Shown: piece by piece, positions 55,586-63,561 of the stretch | Numbering within the stretch: position 1 is the first letter of the stretch | Layout: each line of letters starts with the position of its first letter | DNA from: UBA7916 sp036121365 | GTDB lineage: Bacteria > Pseudomonadota > Gammaproteobacteria > Comchoanobacterales > Comchoanobacteraceae | Direction of reading: 5' to 3' | Assembly: GCA_036121365.1 (NCBI GenBank) | Contig: JAZAFR010000007.1 | Location: 1-64,000 of the forward strand | DNA length: 64,000 bases | The notes under the pieces: generated by a model | Told to the model about the DNA's origin: nothing | Seen by the model: only the letters and a program-made list of their open reading frames with translations | The model's database searches: none | Made by a program: the position numbers and the translations under genes

Positions 55586-56092
55586 ATGGCCATTCTTTCT
55601 ATTGTTCAGCATCCGGACCCTCGTTTGTCTGTTCCCGGCAAAAAAGTTGAAAAAATAACAGACGAGATTAGAAAAATCGTAGAAGATATGTTTGAGACCC
55701 ATTACGCTCAAAATAATTGTGCTGCACTGGCTGCCACCCAGTTGGGCTTGCCCTGGTGTATCACTGTGATTGACTTTTCTGAGAAGAAGGATCAGCCGCT
55801 ATGCTTGATTAACCCAGAGGTTATTTCTGGTGAAGGTGAGACTCTTTTGCCTGAGGGCTGCATGTCTATTTGTGGCGTATATGAGAAGGTTGCTCGTTTT
55901 GAAAAGGTGACTGTTAGGGCTATGGACTTGAATGGACATGTTAAAGAATACGTTGAAGACGGTTTTATGGCCAAGTGTATGCAGCATGAAATTGATCACT
56001 TAAACGGTGTGTTATTTATTGATCGACTATCGCCTCTCAAGAAAAAAATAGTCAACCGTCGCTTTGGGGTCAAGCGTAAAAAAGGGGGATGA
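55586..56092 (+). CDS. def: Peptide deformylase
   Basis: Removes the N-formyl group from nascent proteins. 168 aa (E. coli 169). Motif 2 EGCMSI and motif 3 MQHEIDHLNG supply the metal ligands. Motif 1, normally GxGLAAxQ, reads CAALAATQ, so both glycines are replaced. The ATG at 55586 follows AAGGAGAG; the longer frame starts upstream of this SD. It is 3 bp from fmt. Confidence 0.93.
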   Translation: MAILSIVQHPDPRLSVPGKKVEKITDEIRKIVEDMFETHYAQNNCAALAATQLGLPWCITVIDFSEKKDQPLCLINPEVISGEGETLLPEGCMSICGVYEKVARFEKVTVRAMDLNGHVKEYVEDGFMAKCMQHEIDHLNGVLFIDRLSPLKKKIVNRRFGVKRKKGG

Positions 56093-56095
56093 TGA

Positions 56096-57052
56096 ATGAA
56101 TAAGCTTCGTGTGGCCTTTGCTGGAACGCCCCCTTTTGCTGTGAGTCCTTTGAAGACGATTTTACAGTCAGTACATGAAGTTCCTCTTGTTTTCACGCAA
56201 CCAGATAGGCCGTCGGGGCGTGGACAAAAGTTAACCCCTTCGCCTGTAAAAGAATGTGCACTGGAGAATAATATTCCTGTCTTTCAGCCAGATCGACTAG
56301 GAGACAATGATGCAATGTTGATGCGCCGAGAGAATATTGATGTGATGATTGTTGCCGCCTTTGGCCAGATTGTTCCCCGTGCTATTCTTGAGGCTCCTCG
56401 GTTAGGGTGTGTTAATATACATGCATCGATATTGCCTCGGTGGAGAGGAGCCTCTCCTATTGTGCAGTCTATACTTTCAGGTGATAAAGACAGTGGCGTC
56501 AGTTTGATGAAGATGGATGAGGGCTTGGATACAGGCAGTGTCTTTATGACAAAGAAAGTTCCTATCGGTCAGATGACACAGGGTATGTTGGAGAATGCGA
56601 TTTCTCAGGCTGGATCTGATTGCCTAAAAGAGGCTTTAACTGACCTTGAAGCCTGGCTTTCTAAAGCCCAACCCCAGCCCGAAGACGGCATCACCTATGC
56701 GCCAAAAGTCAAGAAGGCGCAGGCTCAAGTGAACTGGTCTCAATCCGGAGATGTTGTTTGTTGTCATGTGCGTGCATACAACCCCGCCCCTATGGCGTTT
56801 ACTTTTTTAGATGACCTTCGGTGTCGAATCATAGCGGTACAACACTTTTCAGAGGATATTTTGACAAGTCCCAAACAGGCGGGTTCTGTCTTGGACGTGA
56901 CCTCTGCTGGTATTCTTGTAGCTTGTGGGCAAGGCGGTGTCCTTATTGAGCAAATACAGCTGCCTGGTAAGGCTGTTCTTTGTGTGGGAGAGCACCTTCG
57001 TTTATGCCGTGACTTGTTTTTGGGGAAACGGTTTGCTTCTAAGGCTTGCTGA
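56096..57052 (+). CDS. fmt: Methionyl-tRNA formyltransferase
   Basis: 318 aa (E. coli 315). Formylates initiator Met-tRNA. VAFAGTPPFAVSPL at the N-terminus, QPDRPSGRGQKLTPSPVK, AAFGQIVP, and the folate-site region NIHASILPRWRGASPI. Forms an operon with def. Its 3' end overlaps that of the convergent ATPase gene by 14 nt. Confidence 0.95.
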   Translation: MNKLRVAFAGTPPFAVSPLKTILQSVHEVPLVFTQPDRPSGRGQKLTPSPVKECALENNIPVFQPDRLGDNDAMLMRRENIDVMIVAAFGQIVPRAILEAPRLGCVNIHASILPRWRGASPIVQSILSGDKDSGVSLMKMDEGLDTGSVFMTKKVPIGQMTQGMLENAISQAGSDCLKEALTDLEAWLSKAQPQPEDGITYAPKVKKAQAQVNWSQSGDVVCCHVRAYNPAPMAFTFLDDLRCRIIAVQHFSEDILTSPKQAGSVLDVTSAGILVACGQGGVLIEQIQLPGKAVLCVGEHLRLCRDLFLGKRFASKAC

Positions 57053-58040
57053 GAATGTGAATTACTTTGCTGATTGCCTTTGGTTTGACAGGGGCGCTTT
57101 TTAACTGTTTGATGACGCTGACTCTGGGGGCCATGATTACTTTTCGTGTTTCTGTTTGTCTGTGAATGGGGGCTTGCATTACCAGTAGCATCGCAGTAAT
57201 GCCTAGGGGAATCATTAATAGGTTAATGTTTCTCTTTTTTTCTTGGACGCTGGTGTTGGTCGGTGCTGCGCTTTGTCCCTGCAGGTACTGAGGCAGCGAC
57301 TGTGAGGCCTCTTCGTTTATTTTATAGATGTTTCCTTGTGTTTTTTGAAACAAGACGTCAATGTATTCTTTGGATAGTTTTTGCTGTTTGTTTCGGGGGG
57401 GCTTTTGTTGTAACTTGATGTGCAGGTATTTTTCAGTTTCTTCTCGAGTGAGGTTTTTTAACTGAATGGTTTGTGTTTTAATCTGAGGGTCTCCTGATAG
57501 GTCTGGGAGAGCGTTTGTGTTGTTGCAGCAAAGGACAAACTGAATTTGACTTCCGTTTGGTTGTATGTGCGAGAGTTTCTTTATTAGGGATATGGTTTCT
57601 TTTGGGGTGTTTTGTGCCTTGTCTATCAGCACTCTTACTTGACTGTTTTTTGCAGCTAATGCTTTGAGTAGGCTGATGCAATCTTCAGCTGATGGTTCTC
57701 TTCCTACTCTGGCATCTTTCCTATTGTTTTCAAAAATGGCTTTGATTAAGTTTTGCGGACTCAGTCCTCTGGTTGCTTTTATTAGCCTGTTTTTATAGGT
57801 TGTTCTGATTTTTTTGATGGACTTTAAGCAGGTACTTTTTCCACTGCCGGCTTCCCCGGTGAGTGTCGTGATGCATGTTTCGCTGGTGTCTAGAGTGCAA
57901 AGCTTGTTGAGTGTGTGAATGAGTGCTTGAGATTTGAAAAAAAACTGGTTGTGGTTTTTTCGGTTGCTAAAAGGCGGAGTGTCGTAACCCAATGAGTACC
58001 AGGTTGTTTGATCGGCAAATGCCGCGTCTGTTTTGGCCAT
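57039..58040 (-). CDS. ExeA/GspA-like AAA ATPase with C-terminal membrane helix
   Basis: 333 aa. N-terminal YSLGYDTPPFSN and HTLNKL resemble the opening of ExeA/MshM-type ATPases. Walker A is GEAGSGKST (62-70). The Walker B position reads VRVLIDKAQ, with Lys141 where these enzymes carry the catalytic Glu of DEAQ. A late NIYKINEEASQSL matches the family sensor region. A single membrane helix at about 270-288 is followed by a basic tail. It probably acts at the inner membrane, perhaps in envelope assembly, but hydrolysis is doubtful. No other gene of a secretion system is adjacent. Confidence 0.7.
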   Translation of the reverse strand: MAKTDAAFADQTTWYSLGYDTPPFSNRKNHNQFFFKSQALIHTLNKLCTLDTSETCITTLTGEAGSGKSTCLKSIKKIRTTYKNRLIKATRGLSPQNLIKAIFENNRKDARVGREPSAEDCISLLKALAAKNSQVRVLIDKAQNTPKETISLIKKLSHIQPNGSQIQFVLCCNNTNALPDLSGDPQIKTQTIQLKNLTREETEKYLHIKLQQKPPRNKQQKLSKEYIDVLFQKTQGNIYKINEEASQSLPQYLQGQSAAPTNTSVQEKKRNINLLMIPLGITAMLLVMQAPIHRQTETRKVIMAPRVSVIKQLKSAPVKPKAISKVIHILSKP

Positions 58041-58093
58041 GACATGCCCTTTAACAATATATTTTCATATTATCAATATTGTTACACGGTTGT

Positions 58094-58113
58094 CAGATCT
58101 TTTTTCTGATCTG
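58094..58113. repeat. Inverted repeat upstream of parC
   Basis: CAGATC-TTTTTTCT-GATCTG, a perfect 6 bp stem in the 208 bp gap between the ATPase gene and parC. It could be an operator for either divergent gene. The T-run is in the loop, so this is not a terminator. Confidence 0.45.
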
Positions 58114-58248
58114 CTTATGGGATATGTCTCATATGGCTGTCGTCTTTTCTTTCTTTTTGATGTGGGTTGTTGCCTTGTTTGTTTTTCTTGCTATTTTTCC
58201 TGGATTCTGGTAGATTGGCTTTAACTGTTAAGTCTATTGTATTTTTTG

Positions 58249-60519
58249 ATGTTTTCTGATGACCTTATTGAAAAACAAGGTGTTGGTGCCTTTGCCGAGA
58301 AGTCCTATTTGGACTACTCCATGTATGTTGTTCTGGATAGGGCGCTCCCCTCTGTTGCAGATGGACTAAAGCCCGTGCAACGGAGAATTGCCTATTCAAT
58401 GTACTTGCTAAAACTAGACTGGCAAGCAAAGCATAAAAAGTCATCAAGGACGGTTGGTTATGTGTTGGGCTCGTTTCACCCCCATGGAGAGCTGGCTTGT
58501 TATGAGGCAATGGTGTTAATGGCCCAGGCTTTTAGTTATCGATACCCTTTGATAGACGGACAAGGAAACTGGGGGTCTGTTGATGATCCAAAATCTTTTG
58601 CGGCCAGTCGATATACTGAGGCTAAACTAACAAAGTATGCCACGACTTTGCTGTCCGAGGTCCACCTTGGAACAGTTGATTGGAAGTTGAATTTCGATGG
58701 TACGACCAAAGAACCCTGTCATTTACCTGCGCAGCTGCCCAATGTCCTTTTGAACGGTGGAATGGGGATTGCAGTTGGCATGACCACAGATATTCCTCCG
58801 CACAATAACACAGAGGTTGGGCTTTGTTGTATCCACTTGTTGGAAAACCCTGGTGCGACAGAAGACTCAATTTTTGATATCATTCAGGGGCCTGACTATC
58901 CTGGCGGAGCTGAGTGTAATACCACTAAGTCCGAAATCATCAATGTGTATAAACAGGGGCAAGGTTCTTTCCTCCTGCGTGCTACATACATAAAGGAAGG
59001 TTCCCAAACTGTTGTTATCAATGCTTTGCCTTATCGTGTATCTCCCAGTAAAATACTCGAACAAATTGCAGAGCAAATGCATAAAAAGCAATTGCCTATG
59101 GTTGTTGACCTTAGGGATGAGTCTGACTATGAGACGCCAATTCGTATTGTTTTGAGTTTGAAGAGCGCTCGAGTTGATGTAGATTCTTTGATGGGGCATT
59201 TGTTTTCTGTTACTGATTTAGAAAAGTCGGATAAAGTTTCCCTAAATGTGATTGACTTAGATAGATCTCCTCGAGTGTTGTCGCTGTTTTCTATTTTGAA
59301 GCAGTGGATTGTTTTTCGAAAAGGCGTAGTTACAAAAAGAACACGTACTCGCCTTGATAAGGTTGAGGCCCGTTTGCATGTTCTTGCTGGTCTTCTATTG
59401 ATTTTTGATTTTATTGATGAGGTCATTTCTATCATAAGGACCAGCGATGATCCAAAGTTGGCATTGCTTGAGCGGTTTAAACTGACAGAGTCTCAGGTTG
59501 AGTCTATTTTAGAAATCAAACTGCGTATGTTGGCCAAGCTTGCTGAGCAAGCATTAATTGATGAAAGGGATCGCTTACTTAAGGAAAAGTCTGGTCTCTC
59601 AGATATTCTAAATGAGCCAGGCGTTCTTGAAAAAACAATGGTTGCAGAAATTAAAGACTGTCTAGATAAGTTTGGAGAAGAGAGGCGAACTCAGCTAATT
59701 ACAAGAGAAAAGTCATCCCGTTTTGACTTGACGGTGCCTGCAAAATCTGCAGAGGACGTCACTGTCGTTTTGTCTAAGCATGGTTGGGTTCGTTCAGGGA
59801 AAGGACACGGGTTTTCTCAAGAGTCGCTAAGTTTTAGAACTGGGGATAAGCTTGGTTTCTTTTTACAGGGACGTTCTGATCAGTTTTTGTGCTTTTTTTG
59901 TGAGTCGGGTCGTGTTTTGTCTTTAAAAGCAGAAAACTTGCCGTCAATGCGTGCTCAGGGTGAGCCAATTACAAAGTATATTGATAATGGAGGTAGTCAG
60001 GTTTCATCTGTTTGGCTTGGGAAAGCTGAGGATAACCTTTTGATTGTCACGGCGGCAGGGTATGGTTTTATCGTTAACTGTGCAGAATGTATTTCTAAAA
60101 ATAAAGCAGGAAAAGCGTTGGTTAGCTTTATGAAAAAAGACTCTTTGCTGCCAGTCCTTGAAGTGACCGGGAAGCGTTATGTTGCGTTGGCAACTCAAGA
60201 GGGGCGATTGTGTATTGTTGCCTTGAAAGATCTTCCTGTTTTGAAAAAAGGCAAAGGGGTACGCTTGTGCCATATTTTGCCGCAATCTTTCGCTAGTGGT
60301 AAAGATGCATGCTTGTTTTCCGCGGTTTTTTCAGATGAAGACAGTTTGGTTATTCAAAGTGGCCGGCGCAGTTTTACCTTGAAGCCAGACCTTTGGTCTG
60401 GGTATGTGATTGCCAGAGCAAAGCGTGGTAAGTTTATTCCTCAAGGTTTTAGGAAAGTCAGTGCCTTAGAAGTGGTTGAGAAGCGCAAAAAAGTTGCGGA
60501 GGAATGTGATGTTGATTGA
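58249..60519 (+). CDS. parC: DNA topoisomerase IV subunit A
   Basis: 756 aa from the ATG at 58249 (E. coli ParC 752). LDYSMYVVLDRALPSVADGLKPVQRRI region, catalytic Tyr in SRYTEAKL (Y122), DGQGNWGSVDDPKSFAA, GIAVGMTTDIPPHN. The pattern after Tyr (TVDWKLNFDGTTKEP) and length fit ParC rather than GyrA. The quinolone pocket reads HPHGELACYE: Leu82 replaces the Ser/Thr of sensitive enzymes and Glu81 replaces Asp. tatD starts inside its last codons. parE is not in the window. Confidence 0.93.
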   Translation: MFSDDLIEKQGVGAFAEKSYLDYSMYVVLDRALPSVADGLKPVQRRIAYSMYLLKLDWQAKHKKSSRTVGYVLGSFHPHGELACYEAMVLMAQAFSYRYPLIDGQGNWGSVDDPKSFAASRYTEAKLTKYATTLLSEVHLGTVDWKLNFDGTTKEPCHLPAQLPNVLLNGGMGIAVGMTTDIPPHNNTEVGLCCIHLLENPGATEDSIFDIIQGPDYPGGAECNTTKSEIINVYKQGQGSFLLRATYIKEGSQTVVINALPYRVSPSKILEQIAEQMHKKQLPMVVDLRDESDYETPIRIVLSLKSARVDVDSLMGHLFSVTDLEKSDKVSLNVIDLDRSPRVLSLFSILKQWIVFRKGVVTKRTRTRLDKVEARLHVLAGLLLIFDFIDEVISIIRTSDDPKLALLERFKLTESQVESILEIKLRMLAKLAEQALIDERDRLLKEKSGLSDILNEPGVLEKTMVAEIKDCLDKFGEERRTQLITREKSSRFDLTVPAKSAEDVTVVLSKHGWVRSGKGHGFSQESLSFRTGDKLGFFLQGRSDQFLCFFCESGRVLSLKAENLPSMRAQGEPITKYIDNGGSQVSSVWLGKAEDNLLIVTAAGYGFIVNCAECISKNKAGKALVSFMKKDSLLPVLEVTGKRYVALATQEGRLCIVALKDLPVLKKGKGVRLCHILPQSFASGKDACLFSAVFSDEDSLVIQSGRRSFTLKPDLWSGYVIARAKRGKFIPQGFRKVSALEVVEKRKKVAEECDVD

Positions 60520-61291
60520 CTCACATTGTCATTTGAACTACTTGAATGTGAAAGAAGGGCGTGATGTTAAAACTGTGTTGGACTTTGCTATGCAGCAAGG
60601 GGTTTCTCACTGTATTTGTATCGGTGTTGAATTGGATCGTTTCCCTGAAGTACTTGCCATTGGGCGTAAGTTTGATAATGTGAAAGTGTCTGCGGGCGTT
60701 CACCCTTGTGCTGTTTCTTCTTTGCCTGTAGAAGCTGCAATGATTCAGCTGACCGACTTTTTGACTGACCCAAATGTCATTGCACTTGGTGAGTGCGGAC
60801 TTGACTATTTTCGTGAAGAAAGCTGCGATAAGCCGTTGCAAAAAACTTATTTTGCTAAGCAGATTGAGTTATCTCTGCAATATAAAAAGCCTTTGATTGT
60901 GCATACCCGTTGTGCCCGAAAAGATACCATTGACTTGTTACGTACAGTTGGTAAAGATAAAGCCACGGGGGTGATGCACTGCTTTACGGAGAGTAAAGAA
61001 ATGGCAACAAAAGCTTTGGACCTAGGTTTGTATATTTCTTTTTCTGGTATTATTACGTTTAAAAATGCCTTGGACCTTCAAGAGGTGGTTAGACACGTGC
61101 CGCTTGATCGCATGCTGGTAGAAACAGATAGTCCATACCTTGCTCCTGTTCCATATCGAGGTAAGGAAAATCAGCCTGGATATGTAAAGGAGGTTGCCAA
61201 GCAGGTGGCTTTTCTTAAACAAGTTGATTTTGAAACGGTGTGTCAACAAACTTTTAATAACACTGTCGACTTATTTGGTTGGCCTCTTTGA
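60509..61291 (+). CDS. ycfH: TatD-family metal-dependent hydrolase (YcfH-like)
   Basis: 260 aa (E. coli YcfH 265), a TatD-type deoxyribonuclease fold. Metal ligands: DSHCHLNYL at the start, GECGLDYF, VHTRCAR, MHCFTES and ETDSPYLAPVPYRGKENQP. The ATG at 60509 has GGAGG 6 nt upstream and overlaps the parC stop by 11 nt, so translation is coupled to parC. Confidence 0.92.
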   Translation: MLIDSHCHLNYLNVKEGRDVKTVLDFAMQQGVSHCICIGVELDRFPEVLAIGRKFDNVKVSAGVHPCAVSSLPVEAAMIQLTDFLTDPNVIALGECGLDYFREESCDKPLQKTYFAKQIELSLQYKKPLIVHTRCARKDTIDLLRTVGKDKATGVMHCFTESKEMATKALDLGLYISFSGIITFKNALDLQEVVRHVPLDRMLVETDSPYLAPVPYRGKENQPGYVKEVAKQVAFLKQVDFETVCQQTFNNTVDLFGWPL

Positions 61292-61371
61292 TATCGTGCT
61301 TTGGGTTTTGTTGTCTTTATTTTCTTGTTGTGTCTTAATCTCGATTTTTTAGGTGCCTAGAGGGGCGGGGC

Positions 61372-61380
61372 TGTGGATAA
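61372..61380 (+). promoter_or_regulatory. DnaA box, second cluster
   Basis: TGTGGATAA, exact match, followed by AGTCTGTGGG. Confidence 0.75.
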
Positions 61381-61435
61381 GTCTGTGGGTTGTTTTTTGA
61401 TGGTCTTTTTGATTTTCGCTTGTGAAACACCTTTT

Positions 61436-61444
61436 TGTGGATAA
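61436..61444 (+). promoter_or_regulatory. DnaA box, second cluster
   Basis: TGTGGATAA, exact match and same orientation as the box 64 bp upstream, followed by AGTCTGTGTG. Confidence 0.75.
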
Positions 61445-61608
61445 GTCTGTGTGTAAGTGAGATATGGGAAGGTTTTTTTCTAGTTTTATTCGCTTTTTTC
61501 AAGTTTTATTGTTTTTTTTGACAAGTGAAACCTTTTTTGCCTGTTGATAACACTTTGATAACATTTTGTGCTTTGTTGAAGTCCTGTATGGTTTTTTTGT
61601 TGTTTGCC

Positions 61609-63432
61609 TTATTCAACCGTGACACATTTTGCTAGGTTTCTGGGTTTGTCTATGGCGCAGTTTTTACTTTTTGCAATGTGATAAGTGAGTAGTTGAGCGC
61701 AGACCACATTGGTGAAAGCGGCTATCTGCTCTGGTGGCGCTTTTTCTGTTGTTGTCAATTTTGTGATGTTTTTGTTTGGTTTGATGGTGGCCAGTGCTGG
61801 GGCTGGCCCTATCAGTAAGACCTTGCCCTTTCTAGATAGAACCTCACTGATGTTGGATTTTATTTTTTCTAAAAAAAGATCCTGATTAACAAAAAACACG
61901 GTGGTCAAAGATGGTTCTATTAGCGCCAAGGGGCCATGTTTGAGCTCGCCTGCCGCATAGGCTTGTGCGTGGACATAGGCCAGTTCTTTTAGTTTTAATG
62001 CTGCTTCTTGAGCAATCGGGTAGCTTTCTGATCGACCACAAAATAACACAGCAGAGTCTGGTGCTAGTTCTGCTGCTATGGATTCTATTTGTCTTTCTTT
62101 TTTGCAGACTTCCCTGATCCATTCGGGTAGGGCTCTTAGTGTCTTTGTCAGTGTGTTTTTCTGATTTTTATTTTCTGTCAAGTGTCCACACAAACAGGCC
62201 AAGCAAAAAAGTTGTGCTGTGAATACTTTGGTTGTTGCAACACCAACTTCAGGACCAGCATGAGTGTACCAAAAGTAATCTGATTCTTGGGCCAGTGTTG
62301 ATAGTGTGTTGTTGCCTATGCTAATGCTTTTGATTTCAGGGTGGTGTTCTTTGAGATATCTTTTGGCAGAGATGGTGTCGAGGGTTTCTCCTGATTGAGA
62401 TAGCGTGATCAGTGTGGTGTCTTTTTCAATGACAGGGCTTCTGTAGCGAAACTCACTTGCAAGTTCTACAGAGACCGGCATTTTCGCTATGCGTTCAAGC
62501 CAATATTTTCCTGTTTGGGCACAGTAGTAGCTTGATCCACAGGCAATCATTAAAATGCGCTTTGTGTCTTTGAGTAGAAACGAGAGTGTTTTGTTTATCT
62601 CTATGTTGCCTTCTTTAGAGATGTGTGTGTCAATCAAACCCTTGAGTACGGACTCTTGCTCTTTTATCTCTTGGTATGTGATGGAGCTTTCTGTTTGCTC
62701 GGAGTGGTGGTTTTTTGTTTTTTGTATGGGGTGCCAGTCTAGTTTTGGGTGTGCTCGTTCTGACTGTATTTTGGTAGCACTGATGTTAAAAATGATGTCT
62801 TTGGGAACAGTGCATGCTTGTGTGGCTTCTGATGTGACCGCATTTTGATCTGAGCTGATGAAGGTTGCATCGTCTGATTTTGCTAGAATGAGAGAGCTTT
62901 CATGGGCGATGATGTAGATGCTTTCAGGCGTTTTTTTGTCGATGATGGCAAGGGCATATGTGCCTTGTAGTTGCTGTGTGGTGTTTTCTATTGCTGATGT
63001 GATGTTGAGTCCCTTTTTTAACTGGAAGTTGATTAAATGGGCAATCACCTCTGAGTCTGTTTGGCTTCTCCAGGCGATGCCCTCTCCTGATAACGACTCT
63101 TTAAGTGCTTCGTGGTTTTCTATGATGCCGTTGTGCACTAGGGCTATTCTGTCTTCTGCAATATGTGGATGTGCATTGTTAAGTGATACCTGACCGTGCG
63201 TTGCCCAGCGTGTGTGTGCAATGCCAATGGTTGCTTTGGGCATGGTTTGTGCGTCGAGCATGAGGCTTTCAATGCTGTCTGTGTTGTGTTTGACATGCAG
63301 TGCCCCTGTTTCTTTACAAATGGTTGCTACACCTGCAGAGTCATAGCCTCGATATTCAAGCTTTTTTAACTGCTTTAAAAGGGGGGCTGTGATATTGTTT
63401 TCGAGTGTGACTCCTGCGATTATCCCGCACAT
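61609..63432 (-). CDS. glmS: Glutamine-fructose-6-phosphate aminotransferase
   Basis: Makes glucosamine-6-phosphate for peptidoglycan and LPS. 607 aa (E. coli 609). The start is fixed by the catalytic Cys: MCGIIAGV at 63432. Glutaminase domain: LEYRGYDSAGVA, HTRWATHGQVS, NAHPH, VHNGIIEN. SIS domains: ACGSSYYCAQTGKYW, ELASEFRYR, SQSGETLDT and the C-terminal AKCVTVE. It lies 129 bp downstream of glmU on the same strand. Confidence 0.97.
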   Translation of the reverse strand: MCGIIAGVTLENNITAPLLKQLKKLEYRGYDSAGVATICKETGALHVKHNTDSIESLMLDAQTMPKATIGIAHTRWATHGQVSLNNAHPHIAEDRIALVHNGIIENHEALKESLSGEGIAWRSQTDSEVIAHLINFQLKKGLNITSAIENTTQQLQGTYALAIIDKKTPESIYIIAHESSLILAKSDDATFISSDQNAVTSEATQACTVPKDIIFNISATKIQSERAHPKLDWHPIQKTKNHHSEQTESSITYQEIKEQESVLKGLIDTHISKEGNIEINKTLSFLLKDTKRILMIACGSSYYCAQTGKYWLERIAKMPVSVELASEFRYRSPVIEKDTTLITLSQSGETLDTISAKRYLKEHHPEIKSISIGNNTLSTLAQESDYFWYTHAGPEVGVATTKVFTAQLFCLACLCGHLTENKNQKNTLTKTLRALPEWIREVCKKERQIESIAAELAPDSAVLFCGRSESYPIAQEAALKLKELAYVHAQAYAAGELKHGPLALIEPSLTTVFFVNQDLFLEKIKSNISEVLSRKGKVLLIGPAPALATIKPNKNITKLTTTEKAPPEQIAAFTNVVCAQLLTYHIAKSKNCAIDKPRNLAKCVTVE

Positions 63433-63561
63433 ATGTTCATGTTTTCCATAAGAATACGACATTGTAGCAAAGCTTTGGTTGTTTTTGTAGTATTTTGCCT
63501 CTGAAAAACTGTTTTGATAATAGAAAAACAACCCAAGAGGGGCTTTTATCTGTTTCGACAG

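Larger units (their letters stand above)
61292..61608. other. Intergenic region with a second DnaA-box cluster
   Basis: 317 bp between the convergent tatD and glmS. Exact TGTGGATAA boxes at 61372-61380 and 61436-61444, both followed by AGTCTGTG, and a one-mismatch TGTTGATAA at 61542-61550. T-rich tracts lie between them. No gene or terminator stem found. Confidence 0.7.

Noticed and set aside
58135..58212. Possible 26 aa hydrophobic peptide (ATG GCT GTC ...) upstream of parC
   Set aside because: Looks like a membrane peptide, but no SD and T-rich DNA easily gives such frames.
61421..61535. GTGAAAC half-sites near the second DnaA-box cluster
   Set aside because: Two occurrences (TTGTGAAAC, AAGTGAAAC) lack the other parS arm, so they are not counted as parS.
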